From: Streptomyces niger
Lineage (GTDB): Bacteria; Actinomycetota; Actinomycetes; Streptomycetales; Streptomycetaceae
Direction of reading: 5' to 3'
DNA: 64,000 nucleotides
NCBI RefSeq assembly: GCF_000718305.1
Contig: NZ_JOFQ01000010.1
Location: 124,001 to 188,000 of the forward strand
The position numbers were made by a program, and so were the translations under genes. This document shows, in pieces, positions 42,085 to 49,668 of the stretch (its first letter is position 1; every line of letters starts with the position of its first letter). A model generated the notes under the pieces. It saw only the letters and a program-made list of their open reading frames with translations, was not told where the DNA came from and did not search any database.

Positions 42085-43502
42085 GCACCTGCCTCCAATG
42101 CCATCAGGCGTACCCAGCGGTGAATGGCGCCTTGCCTTCCGAAGTGGAGGGTCCAGGTGCGCCCGTCGACAGGTAAGGTTGCCTGGCTTCCTTGGCCAAT
42201 CTCCCGCCACGGCCGTCCGTCCTGATGATCCAGCCAGAGGCTGGCCCGCGAAACGTTCAGTACGGTGGCGTCCCGGCCGTGCAGCCGCAGTTGAGCAACC
42301 ACCGCGTCGGGCCGGTCCGGGGCAGGTGAGGTATGCCGGGCGGTCAGTGCCGTCGTCCCGCCAGGACGGAACACGGTGAAATCGGGGAGGGGGACCTCCG
42401 CCAACTCGGCATCCGGCATGTCGTCACCGCCTTCCGACTGAGCTTGCGGCTCGATGCCCACCGGACCGGTCAGTCCGTGGCGCAATACCCAGACCCTGTC
42501 TCTGGGCCTCCGGCATGAGAGGCACGAAGGCGCAACGGCGCGGTAGGCCCACCCGCACTCCGGGCATTCCACCGTCTGTCCCGCCGCCGAGTGGAGGGCC
42601 GCTGCCCACCGGGCAGCCGACGGCCGCAGCAGAGGATCGGCCACACCCGCCACGAAGCACTGCGTGGCCAGCTCCCACAGCTGACCGGACAGCAGCTCCT
42701 GCCGAGGCGTGATGCCTACGGAGCACTCGTTGGTACGGTCAGTGGGATGGTCGATCCAGGGAAGACGGAAGCAGTCTGCGTACTCCTGTTGATAGGCGGG
42801 ATCGGAGTCCAGGACCTCGTCTCCCCTGAACGGATGGTTCGCCGTGAGCGTCTCGAAGATCAGAACGCCGAGCGCATGCGCATCAGCCAGCGTGGTGGCC
42901 CCGCTGCGCCCCGCCACGATCTCCGGTGCTCCATACCCAGGGGTGTGCACCGCAGCAGACTCGACTGTCGAGACGAGGCCAAGATTGTCCACGTCGATGA
43001 GCCGGATTTCCTGCTGTTCGACGGCGGCCGACACCAGAACGTTCGAGGGTGACAGGTCCTGGTACACGATGGCGCGAGCATGGAGCCGGGCAACGGCGTC
43101 TGCGAGTTGAGCCAACAGGCGAAGTCGGCGTTCCAGGCCACCGGTGCGCACGTACCAGGCCGCCAGGTCCTCCTCATCAGGGACGCACAACGTGTCCAGG
43201 GGCACCATCTCGTCGGCCAGTTCCATCACGTAACCGAGCTTCGGCGGCGCGAGCAAGGCATGCACGCGGGCCAGCGGAACACCGTCCAGCGGGAGGCGTT
43301 GGATGCGACGCAGCCGAGCATGAACGGCCTCTGCTGCTTCCTGGGACGGCGCAGTGATCATTTTGACGGCGGTGCGACCGCCTCGGGCCAGCCACACCTC
43401 ACCCTGGCCGCCGGCTCCGATCGAGTGAGTCAGCGACCACAATTGGTAGTACTCGTCCTCGACGGGCCGCAGCAGACCGCCGAGATCCCAGCGTGATGCC
43501 AC
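42081..43502 (-). CDS. Divergent Ser/Thr protein kinase with zinc ribbon and beta-rich tail (island gene 2)
   Basis: A 473-residue protein from the GTG at 43502 (AGAGGAA 8 nt upstream; GTG 43520 is an alternative). Kinase motifs: GAGGQGEVW (about 29-37), AVKMI with Lys47, IVYQDLSPSNVLV with Asp149 and Asn154, and LIDVDN with Asp170. HRD is thus YQD and DFG is DVD, but every catalytic and metal-binding residue is kept. After the C-lobe comes a CPECG...CLSC zinc ribbon and a C-terminal beta-rich domain (RLHGRDATVLNVSRASLWLDH onward) that may bind phosphopeptides. This architecture resembles kinases encoded beside TerY-like vWA genes. No PP2C phosphatase gene accompanies it. Confidence 0.85.
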   Translation of the reverse strand: MASRWDLGGLLRPVEDEYYQLWSLTHSIGAGGQGEVWLARGGRTAVKMITAPSQEAAEAVHARLRRIQRLPLDGVPLARVHALLAPPKLGYVMELADEMVPLDTLCVPDEEDLAAWYVRTGGLERRLRLLAQLADAVARLHARAIVYQDLSPSNVLVSAAVEQQEIRLIDVDNLGLVSTVESAAVHTPGYGAPEIVAGRSGATTLADAHALGVLIFETLTANHPFRGDEVLDSDPAYQQEYADCFRLPWIDHPTDRTNECSVGITPRQELLSGQLWELATQCFVAGVADPLLRPSAARWAAALHSAAGQTVECPECGWAYRAVAPSCLSCRRPRDRVWVLRHGLTGPVGIEPQAQSEGGDDMPDAELAEVPLPDFTVFRPGGTTALTARHTSPAPDRPDAVVAQLRLHGRDATVLNVSRASLWLDHQDGRPWREIGQGSQATLPVDGRTWTLHFGRQGAIHRWVRLMALEAGA

Positions 43503-43536
43503 GGAACGGGTTCCTCTCACCGCCTGTTTGCGCGAC

Positions 43537-44211
43537 TCAGGCGCCGAAGTCGGACAGATCGTCGGGGCTCAACACCGGCGCCCGGTCGGGATGAGTGCTC
43601 TGGGCCCGCTGAGTGACGGTTACGGTGACCCACCGGAAATACTGCTGAATGCGCCCGACGTCCTGCGCTTCGAACACCCCGTTCTCCTCGTCGCTGACGA
43701 AGCGGCGCAGTACAGCCTTCGCCTGCTCAGTCATATCCGGCCCGATGGCAATGGCCAGACGGTGGGCCTTGGATCCCTTCGGGGAGTCAAGCAAACGGAC
43801 GAGGGCCTCTTCCCATTCGTCGTTGGGCATCCCGTCCGACACGAGGATGAGAGTGGGAGAAAAGGCCCGGGCCGGAATGACCGACTCGTCGTGCAGTACC
43901 TCATCGGCGAGTCCAAGAGCCGCTCCGAGGGGGGTACCACCTCTGGCCTCCATGTCAGTCCAGGAAGCCTCAGCGGCAGGCACCAGTTTCTGGTGCAGGT
44001 CCGCCCTGTCCTGGCTGAAGGAGATCACTCCGACGTGGATGACGCCCCGGCCGATGTCGGCCGTCGCGAAGTCGCCGAGCATGCGACGGATGCACTCGTT
44101 GAGCACATCGATCTTCTCTCGAGGCTCCCCCATGCTTCCGCTCACATCCGCCAGTACAAGTACCGGTAACGGACGTGCCTTCGCGGCCATGAAACGCGGT
44201 GTGGCACCCAC
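43537..44211 (-). CDS. TerY-like von Willebrand factor A domain protein (island gene 1)
   Basis: A 224-residue protein from the GTG at 44211, which has GAGGGAG five nt upstream; the frame extends to 44286, but a TATACT -10 box at 44298-44303 would place that start at the transcription start. The vWA MIDAS is complete: LADVSGSM (DxSxS), GGTPLG (Thr) and LVSDGMPND (Asp). The tail FVSDEENGVFEAQDVGRIQQYFRWVTVTVTQ fits TerY-type stand-alone vWA proteins. Such proteins act as metal-dependent scaffolds and are often paired with a kinase, as here. It heads the six-gene operon. Confidence 0.85.
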   Translation of the reverse strand: MGATPRFMAAKARPLPVLVLADVSGSMGEPREKIDVLNECIRRMLGDFATADIGRGVIHVGVISFSQDRADLHQKLVPAAEASWTDMEARGGTPLGAALGLADEVLHDESVIPARAFSPTLILVSDGMPNDEWEEALVRLLDSPKGSKAHRLAIAIGPDMTEQAKAVLRRFVSDEENGVFEAQDVGRIQQYFRWVTVTVTQRAQSTHPDRAPVLSPDDLSDFGA

Positions 44212-44297
44212 GACATCTCCCTCACCGTCCTCACCACACCGACAGCCGCAAGCCGCCCCAGGTGTGGCAAGGGTCACTCGCGACACTGAGGCATCAC

Positions 44298-44303
44298 AGT
44301 ATA
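44298..44303 (-). promoter_or_regulatory. Putative -10 box (TATACT) of the island operon
   Basis: On the minus strand TATACT lies in the only clearly AT-rich stretch near the first island gene (TTTTAGCCAAATATCCG precedes it). No good -35 hexamer sits 17 bp upstream. A transcript starting near 44291 would have an 80-nt leader to the GTG at 44211. Confidence 0.5.
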
Positions 44304-44444
44304 CGGATATTTGGCTAAAAGATGATGTGTTCTCACTTCACGCGTGCGGACACCCTCCCGGACGGCGAGCTACTCGCCGTTGCATCGTCCCCTCTCGCTC
44401 GCGAAGAAATCTCCGCTCATACATGCTCTGAATGACGGCATTCC

Positions 44445-44544
44445 ATGCTGCCCGAGCACGGCGACCGCAAGCGGCTCCGAGATCTGAGGACACACCCCCG
44501 GCAACTGGCGCCTGCCGGTGGACTTCACCACGATGCGGCGGTAA
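44445..44544 (+). pseudogene. Decayed copy of the 3' end of the MBL-fold hydrolase
   Basis: The remnant reads LPEHGDRKRL, then LR-THPRQLAP, and after a frameshift LPVDFTTMRR-stop. The intact gene ending at 32776 reads LLPGHGDRRHLP...RQLAVRTRQLTPRPVDFTAMRW-stop. The last 46 aligned bases match at about 80% with a 2-base gap, and the first 26 at about 73%; about a dozen codons between are missing. It lies in the same orientation as the intact gene, on the opposite side of the island. Confidence 0.75.
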
Positions 44545-44609
44545 CGCCGACGTGCCCGCGGCTTCCCCGCATACTGCCCCGCCCACTTCCCCCTGCCCAA
44601 CCATTGCGC

Positions 44610-44627
44610 GATCACGGTGTGGTGATC
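44610..44627. promoter_or_regulatory. GATCAC-N6-GTGATC dyad upstream of the ABC importer
   Basis: Six-bp perfect arms around GGTGTG lie 50 bp before the ATPase start. The symmetry and position suit a GntR- or TetR-type operator. The remainder of the 390-bp gap (44212-44676) holds the island promoter, the MBL remnant and otherwise nothing I can identify. Confidence 0.4.
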
Positions 44628-44676
44628 AATCATGACCGGCGAGTGATCTCCAGGTCCCGCTGAACGGAGGGTGCCG

Positions 44677-45522
44677 GTGGGTGACGGGGACGACGGCGCG
44701 GCCATGGAGCTGCGCGGCGTCACGATGACGTACCAGGGCGCGGAGGGCGATTACACGGCCGTGCGGGAGGTGGACCTGGCGGTGGCACCGGGGCGGTTCG
44801 TCTCGGTGGTCGGTCCCACGGGCTGCGGCAAGTCCACGGTGTTGAACGCGGTCGCCGGGCTGCGCGAGCCCTCCGCCGGACAGGTGCTGATCGGCGGCGA
44901 ACCGCTGCAGGGCCTGAACCGCAGGGCCGGTTACATGTTCCAGCAGGACGCCCTGCTGCCCTGGAAGACCGTCGTGCAGAACGTGGCGTTCGGCCTCGAA
45001 CTGTCCGGCGTGGACAAGGCCGAACGGCTGGAGCGGGCCCGCGAGTGGGTGCACCGGGTGGGCCTGGCCGGGTTCGAGAACGCCTATCCGCACCAGCTGT
45101 CCGGCGGTATGCGCAAGCGCACCGCCGTCGCCCAGACCTGGATCGGCGATCCGGACATCCTGCTGATGGACGAGCCGTTCGGCGCGCTGGACGTGCAGAC
45201 CCGGCAGGTCATGGAGAACGAGCTGCTGTCGCTGTGGACCGACAGCGGCAAGACGGTCCTCTTCGTCACCCACGACCTGGAGGAGGCGGTGTCGCTGTCG
45301 GACGAGGTCGTGCTGCTGTCCGCCGGCCCGGGGAGCCGCATCGTCGGCCGGTACCCCGTGGAGCTGCCCCGGCCGCGCGACCTGCTCGACATCAGGACCA
45401 CGCCGCGCTTCACGGAGCTGTACGGCGCGATCTGGGCGGACTTGAGGAACGAGGTGATGAGGACCTATGAGCGCGCTTCCCACGGGACCGCGGGCGCCGG
45501 AGCTGTCCAAGACGCCGGCTGA
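44677..45522 (+). CDS. ABC transporter ATP-binding protein (SsuB/TauB-like)
   Basis: A 281-residue ATPase from the GTG at 44677, six nt after GGAGG. Motifs: Walker A VVGPTGCGKSTVLNAVAG, Q-loop MFQQDALLPWKTV, signature LSGGMRKRTAVAQTW, Walker B ILLMDEPFGALD, and H-loop LFVTHDLEEAV. The QDALLPWKTVxxNVxFGLE pattern is typical of nitrate/sulfonate/taurine importers. Its 3' end overlaps the permease gene by 56 nt, which is unusually long but gives tight coupling. Confidence 0.93.
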   Translation: MGDGDDGAAMELRGVTMTYQGAEGDYTAVREVDLAVAPGRFVSVVGPTGCGKSTVLNAVAGLREPSAGQVLIGGEPLQGLNRRAGYMFQQDALLPWKTVVQNVAFGLELSGVDKAERLERAREWVHRVGLAGFENAYPHQLSGGMRKRTAVAQTWIGDPDILLMDEPFGALDVQTRQVMENELLSLWTDSGKTVLFVTHDLEEAVSLSDEVVLLSAGPGSRIVGRYPVELPRPRDLLDIRTTPRFTELYGAIWADLRNEVMRTYERASHGTAGAGAVQDAG

Positions 45523-46345
45523 CCCCGCACCGCCACGGGCCGCCGGGCCCCCGCGCCGCCGCCGGACCGGCCCGTCCCGGCCCGCCGTGCTCGCCGCCCA
45601 ACTCGGTCTCGCCGTGGTGCTCGTCGCCGGCTGGGAGCTGGGCGCCCGTACCGGCGTCGTCGACCCGTTCTTCTTCAGCTCCCCCGCCGCCGTCGCCGGC
45701 CGCATCGGCAAGTGGCTGGGCGGCGGCGAGGTCTACGGGCATCTGCTGACCACCCTGTCGGAGGCGGCGCTCGCGCTGGTCATCGGCGGCGTGCTCGGCT
45801 TGGGCATCGGCTTCCTGCTGGCCCGCGCCCGGACCCTGGCCGCCGTGCTCGACCCGTACATCAAGGTGCTCAACGCGCTGCCACGGGTCGTCCTGGCACC
45901 GATCTTCCTGCTCTGGTTCGGGCTCGGCATCTGGTCGAAGGTCGCGTTCGGCGTGACGCTGGTGTTCTTCATCGTCTTCTTCAACACCTACCAGGGCGTG
46001 CGTGAAGTGGACCGGGTGCTGGTCGACAACGCCCGCATGCTCGGCGCGAAGGAGAGCCAGCTGATCCGGCACGTGCTGCTGCCCAGCGCCATGTCGTGGA
46101 TCTTCTCCAGCCTGCACACCAGCGTCGGCTTCGCGATCGTCGGCGCCGTGGTCGGCGAGTACCTCGGCGCGTCCGAAGGCATGGGCTACCTGATCGCGCA
46201 GGCGGAGGGGACGTTCGACACGACCGGCGTGTTCGCCGGGATGGTCGTGCTCTCCGCCGTGGTCGTCGTCATCGACCTCCTCGTCAACCGCGTCGAGCGC
46301 CGGCTGCTGCGCTGGCAGCCGGCCCGCGAGCGCGGTCACGCCTGA
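45467..46345 (+). CDS. ABC transporter permease (SsuC/TauC-like)
   Basis: A 292-residue permease. A Pro/Arg-rich cytosolic head of ~40 residues precedes six membrane helices (AAQLGLAVVLVAGWELGA, EAALALVIGGVLGLGIGFLLA, VVLAPIFLLWFGLGIWSKVAFG and others). The EAA loop that docks on the ATPase is ARMLGAKESQLIRHVLLPSA. The start lies 56 nt inside the ATPase gene. Confidence 0.92.
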   Translation: MSALPTGPRAPELSKTPADPAPPRAAGPPRRRRTGPSRPAVLAAQLGLAVVLVAGWELGARTGVVDPFFFSSPAAVAGRIGKWLGGGEVYGHLLTTLSEAALALVIGGVLGLGIGFLLARARTLAAVLDPYIKVLNALPRVVLAPIFLLWFGLGIWSKVAFGVTLVFFIVFFNTYQGVREVDRVLVDNARMLGAKESQLIRHVLLPSAMSWIFSSLHTSVGFAIVGAVVGEYLGASEGMGYLIAQAEGTFDTTGVFAGMVVLSAVVVVIDLLVNRVERRLLRWQPARERGHA

Positions 46346-46381
46346 TCCGTCCCCTTCCCCCGGGTTTTTTCAGGAGAGTTC

Positions 46382-47416
46382 ATGGCGCACCATCTCGTCC
46401 GTCGTCCACTGCGCGGGGCCGTGGCCGCCGCGGCCTGCCTCGCCACGCTCGCCGCCGTCTCCGGCTGTTCGTCGGGCGGCGGGGGCGACGCCGTACGCAT
46501 CGGCGTCGGCGGTCAGCCGCTGCTGGTCTACCTGCCCACCACGCTCGCCCAGCAGTTGGGCTACTACAAGGAGGCGGGCGTCCAGGTACGGCTGGAGGAC
46601 CTGCAGGGCGGTTCGAAGGCGCTGCAGGCGATGCAGGGCGGCAGCGTGGACGTGGTGAGCGGCTACTACGACCACACGATCCAGATGCAGGCCAAGCACC
46701 GGGACGTGGTCTCGTTCGTCAACATGCTGCGGTACCCCTCGCTGGTGCTGGCCGTCTCCCCCAAGGCGAGCAAGAAGATCGACTCGGTCAAGGACCTGAA
46801 GGGCGCCAAGGTCGGCGTGACCGCGCCCGGTTCGTCCACCGACTTCTTCCTCAAGAAACTGCTCACCGACAGCGGCATGAAAGCCGACGCGGCGAGCGTG
46901 CAGGGCATCGGGGGCGACTCCACGGCCGTGGCGGCGATGGAGCAGGGCCGGGTGGACGCGGCCGTCATGCTCGACCCGGCCGTCTCGCAGCTGCAGAAGC
47001 GGGTGGGCGCGAAGAAGGTGCGGATTCTTACCGACACCCGCACCGAGAAGGGCGTCGAGGAGGACTTCGGGGTGTCCACCTATCCCGCCGCCGTCCTCTA
47101 CTCCGACCGCGACTGGCTGGAGGACCATCCCGAGCAGGCCCGCAAGCTGGCGAAGGCGGTCCTGAAGGCTCTGAAGTACATCGACACCCACTCCGCCAAG
47201 GAGATCGCGGCCAAGATGCCGCGCCAGTACGCCGGTGACGACCCGGCGGTGTACGAGAAGGCCATCGCGCAGGCGAAGGACGCCTACGCCAAGGACGGCC
47301 GGATCCGTGCCGACGGCGCCGCGGCGGTGCACAAGGTGCTCTCCGCGTTCACGCCGGAGATCGCCAAGGCGGACGTGGACCTGAAGAAGACCTACACCAA
47401 TGAGTATCTGAAGTAA
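46382..47416 (+). CDS. ABC transporter substrate-binding lipoprotein (NMT1/SsuA-like)
   Basis: A 344-residue lipoprotein. The signal ends in a lipobox (LAAVSGCSSGG), so it is membrane-anchored outside the cell. The mature part has YLPTTLAQQLGYYKEAGVQVRLEDLQGGSKALQAMQGGSVDVVSGYYDHTIQMQAK, the NMT1/SsuA-type opening, then KGAKVGVTAPGSSTDFFLKKLL and a C-terminal helical lobe. GGAGAGTTC precedes the ATG. The ligand cannot be assigned; sulfonates, nitrate or pyrimidine precursors are family options. Confidence 0.92.
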   Translation: MAHHLVRRPLRGAVAAAACLATLAAVSGCSSGGGGDAVRIGVGGQPLLVYLPTTLAQQLGYYKEAGVQVRLEDLQGGSKALQAMQGGSVDVVSGYYDHTIQMQAKHRDVVSFVNMLRYPSLVLAVSPKASKKIDSVKDLKGAKVGVTAPGSSTDFFLKKLLTDSGMKADAASVQGIGGDSTAVAAMEQGRVDAAVMLDPAVSQLQKRVGAKKVRILTDTRTEKGVEEDFGVSTYPAAVLYSDRDWLEDHPEQARKLAKAVLKALKYIDTHSAKEIAAKMPRQYAGDDPAVYEKAIAQAKDAYAKDGRIRADGAAAVHKVLSAFTPEIAKADVDLKKTYTNEYLK

Positions 47417-47423
47417 GCCGGGT

Positions 47424-47456
47424 GCGGGGGCCGTTCCTGCCGGGAGCGGCCCCCGC
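47424..47456. terminator. Hairpin between the ABC operon and the GH84 gene
   Basis: GCGGGGGCCG pairs with CGGCCCCCGC around a 13-nt loop, in the 48-bp gap between convergent stops. It can serve both strands. Confidence 0.65.
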
Positions 47457-47464
47457 CCCGCCGC

Positions 47465-49435
47465 TCAGCCCTCCGCCGCGGCGTCCTGGATCTCCCGCGC
47501 CTTCGCGAGGAAGTCGCCGATGAACGGGTCGCCGATCTTCACCGTGCCCTGCGGGCGGGTCTCCGCCGGGTCGGAGGTGATCTTTCCGGCGGCGACCGCG
47601 TCGCGGTCCATGGCGGCGCGTTCCTTCGCGGCCCGCGCCGAGTCGCCCTCCTGGACGGCCGTCAGCGTGGCGAGGCCGTGCCGCATCGCCGAGCCCCACA
47701 GCGCGGTGGCGTCCAGCCAGCGGTCGGCGTCGTGCAGGAAGAGCTTGTCGGGCACGCCGGAGCGGATCACCTGCGGTGCGCGGGCGATGCCGTCGACGGT
47801 CGGGCGCAGCTGCTTGAGGGCCGCCGCCGGGTCACTGTCGTACGCCTTCCAGAACGCCGTCAGCCGGGCGCTGAGGACCGGGGCCTGCGGCTGCCACGGC
47901 GTGGGCGTGGAGCCGGGCGCCAGGTGGTTGAGGTCGACGAAGGTCTGGACGGCGTCGGCGGTCCGCGGGTCGCCGCCCGCGAGGTGCAGCGCGGATTGGC
48001 GGGCCGAGCGCGTCACGTCGTAACCGCGGTCGTTCCAGGCGAAGTCGGCGATGGTGAAGACGGCGAGCTTGCTGGCCGCCTCCTGGTTCATCGGGTTGGA
48101 GACGACGCCGCTGAGGTGGTCGGAGAGGCCCGCCTCGCGCTTGTCGTACGGGGCGAGCAGCAGCCGGCCCGCGGTCTTGTCGAAGTCGTTGACGGGATAG
48201 TTGTCCCAGACGAAGACCTTGCGGCCGAACAGCTCGGCGGCCTTGGCGGCCTGGTCGTTGGTGATCTCCGACGGCACCACCTCGGTGCCGGTCCACATGA
48301 CCTCGATGTTCTTGTCGAGCGTGGCGCGGAGCCGCTGCTTGTACGCGGTGTCGGTCAGGTCGCCGTACTCGGTGGGCACCATCTGGAGCGGGTTGGTGCC
48401 TTCGTGGGTGGCGATGAAGTCGCGCTGTACCTCGTTGAGCAGGCCGACCTGGGCCTCGGCCGCGGGCTCGCGGCCGGGTGCGCCGAACTTCTTCTCGTCC
48501 CCCGCGCAGTTCCACTTGGTGTAGCTGATGTCGTCCAGCGGGACGGAGAAGGAGCGGACGCCCAGGTCGTGGAGCGACTGCAGCTTGGCGGTGAGCGCCT
48601 TCACGTCGGCCGGGTCGGAGTAGCAGATGGAGTTGCCGGGCGAGACGGCGAAGGTGAAGCGGACGTGGTTCGCGGTCGCGCGCTTCACCAGGGCGCCGAG
48701 CTCGTCGAGCTTGTCGGCGGGGTAGGGGTCACGCCACTTCTCGCGGTGGTACGGGTCGTCCTTGGGCGCGTAGACGTAGGTGTTGGACTTGACCTCGCCG
48801 AGGAAATCCATCTGGTCCAGGCGCTCTTCGTTGGTCCACGGGGAGCCGTAGAAGCCTTCGATGGAGCCGCGCAGCGGCATGGCCGGGTGGTCGGAGACCG
48901 AGGCGCCGGCGATGCGGCCCTTGCTGATGAGGCCGCGCAGGGTCTGTACGGCGTAGTACTGGCCGGTGGCGTCGGTGCCGCCGAGCGCGACGGTGGCCGG
49001 CCGCGACCGGTGGCCGGCGACGCGCAGCGCGTACCCCTCGGCGTGGTCCGGTACGTCGGTGCCGCGCAGCGCCGCCGCGATGTCGGCGCGTGCGGCCGGG
49101 CCGAGCAGCACGGTGAGCGCCGCGTGTCGGTCGGCACGGGCGCTGACATCGATGTCACGGATGCCGTGCGCGCGCAGCGTCTTGAGGAGCAGCCGGCGCG
49201 CCGCCGCGTCGGTGTCCTTGTCGACGACGACGTCGACGCGGCCGCCGAGCCGGACGTCGGCCGAGACCCGGCTCATGTGCTGCGGGGTCGGTGAGATCAC
49301 CGGCAGCGGCCGCTCGTGGGCGGCCGGCTCGTGGGCGGCCTCCGGTGCCGCGTCGCCCGGTGGCGCGGCCCCGAGCGTGGCGGCGGCGAGCAGCGCGGTG
49401 AGCGAGCCGGTGAGCGATCTGGCGAGGACGGTCAC
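47465..49435 (-). CDS. Secreted GH84 beta-N-acetylglucosaminidase
   Basis: A 656-residue exported enzyme from the GTG at 49435 (GGAGG four nt upstream), with a signal peptide LARSLTGSLTALLAAATLGAA. An N-terminal GH20b-like domain (VRLGGRVDVVVDKDTDAAARRLLLKTL) precedes the GH84 barrel, which opens with RGSIEGFYGSPWTNEERLDQM. The catalytic Asp pair is in VPLDDISYTKW. VFVWDNYPVNDF is another conserved family block. A helical C-terminal domain follows. GH84 enzymes remove terminal GlcNAc from glycans, so it probably acts on chitin-like, glycoprotein or mucin-type substrates outside the cell. Confidence 0.92.
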   Translation of the reverse strand: MTVLARSLTGSLTALLAAATLGAAPPGDAAPEAAHEPAAHERPLPVISPTPQHMSRVSADVRLGGRVDVVVDKDTDAAARRLLLKTLRAHGIRDIDVSARADRHAALTVLLGPAARADIAAALRGTDVPDHAEGYALRVAGHRSRPATVALGGTDATGQYYAVQTLRGLISKGRIAGASVSDHPAMPLRGSIEGFYGSPWTNEERLDQMDFLGEVKSNTYVYAPKDDPYHREKWRDPYPADKLDELGALVKRATANHVRFTFAVSPGNSICYSDPADVKALTAKLQSLHDLGVRSFSVPLDDISYTKWNCAGDEKKFGAPGREPAAEAQVGLLNEVQRDFIATHEGTNPLQMVPTEYGDLTDTAYKQRLRATLDKNIEVMWTGTEVVPSEITNDQAAKAAELFGRKVFVWDNYPVNDFDKTAGRLLLAPYDKREAGLSDHLSGVVSNPMNQEAASKLAVFTIADFAWNDRGYDVTRSARQSALHLAGGDPRTADAVQTFVDLNHLAPGSTPTPWQPQAPVLSARLTAFWKAYDSDPAAALKQLRPTVDGIARAPQVIRSGVPDKLFLHDADRWLDATALWGSAMRHGLATLTAVQEGDSARAAKERAAMDRDAVAAGKITSDPAETRPQGTVKIGDPFIGDFLAKAREIQDAAAEG

Positions 49436-49668
49436 GAGGCCTCCGGGGTGTGGCGGGCTGCGGGTGCGCGGCCGGCTCACGCGAGGGGACGGAGCCGGTG
49501 CCTGAACCGTCCGCAAGCCTCCGACATGCGGGAACGGACGTCAATGCCGCCTCGCCGGTCGGCACTTGGACTTTTGCGCGCCCGTTTCGTCCTGGTGCGC
49601 ATGCGTCACATCCGCATGTACGGTGCATCCGCTCCACGGTCGAGCACACCGAACGGCGAGGAGGACGC

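Noticed and set aside
37245..44211. Assignment of the island to BREX, Pgl, DISARM, Zorya or a standard McrBC system
   Set aside because: No methyltransferase, PglZ, DUF1998 or motor genes are present, and the McrC-position protein shows no nuclease site. A relation to ter-type vWA/kinase systems is closer but incomplete without PP2C or Ter genes.
32777..44676. Search for an integrase, tRNA or inverted-repeat ends that would mark the island as a classical integrative element or transposon
   Set aside because: No integrase, transposase or tRNA is visible in the window. The 10-bp TCGCTCGCGA repeat is too short and GC-rich to call an attachment site.
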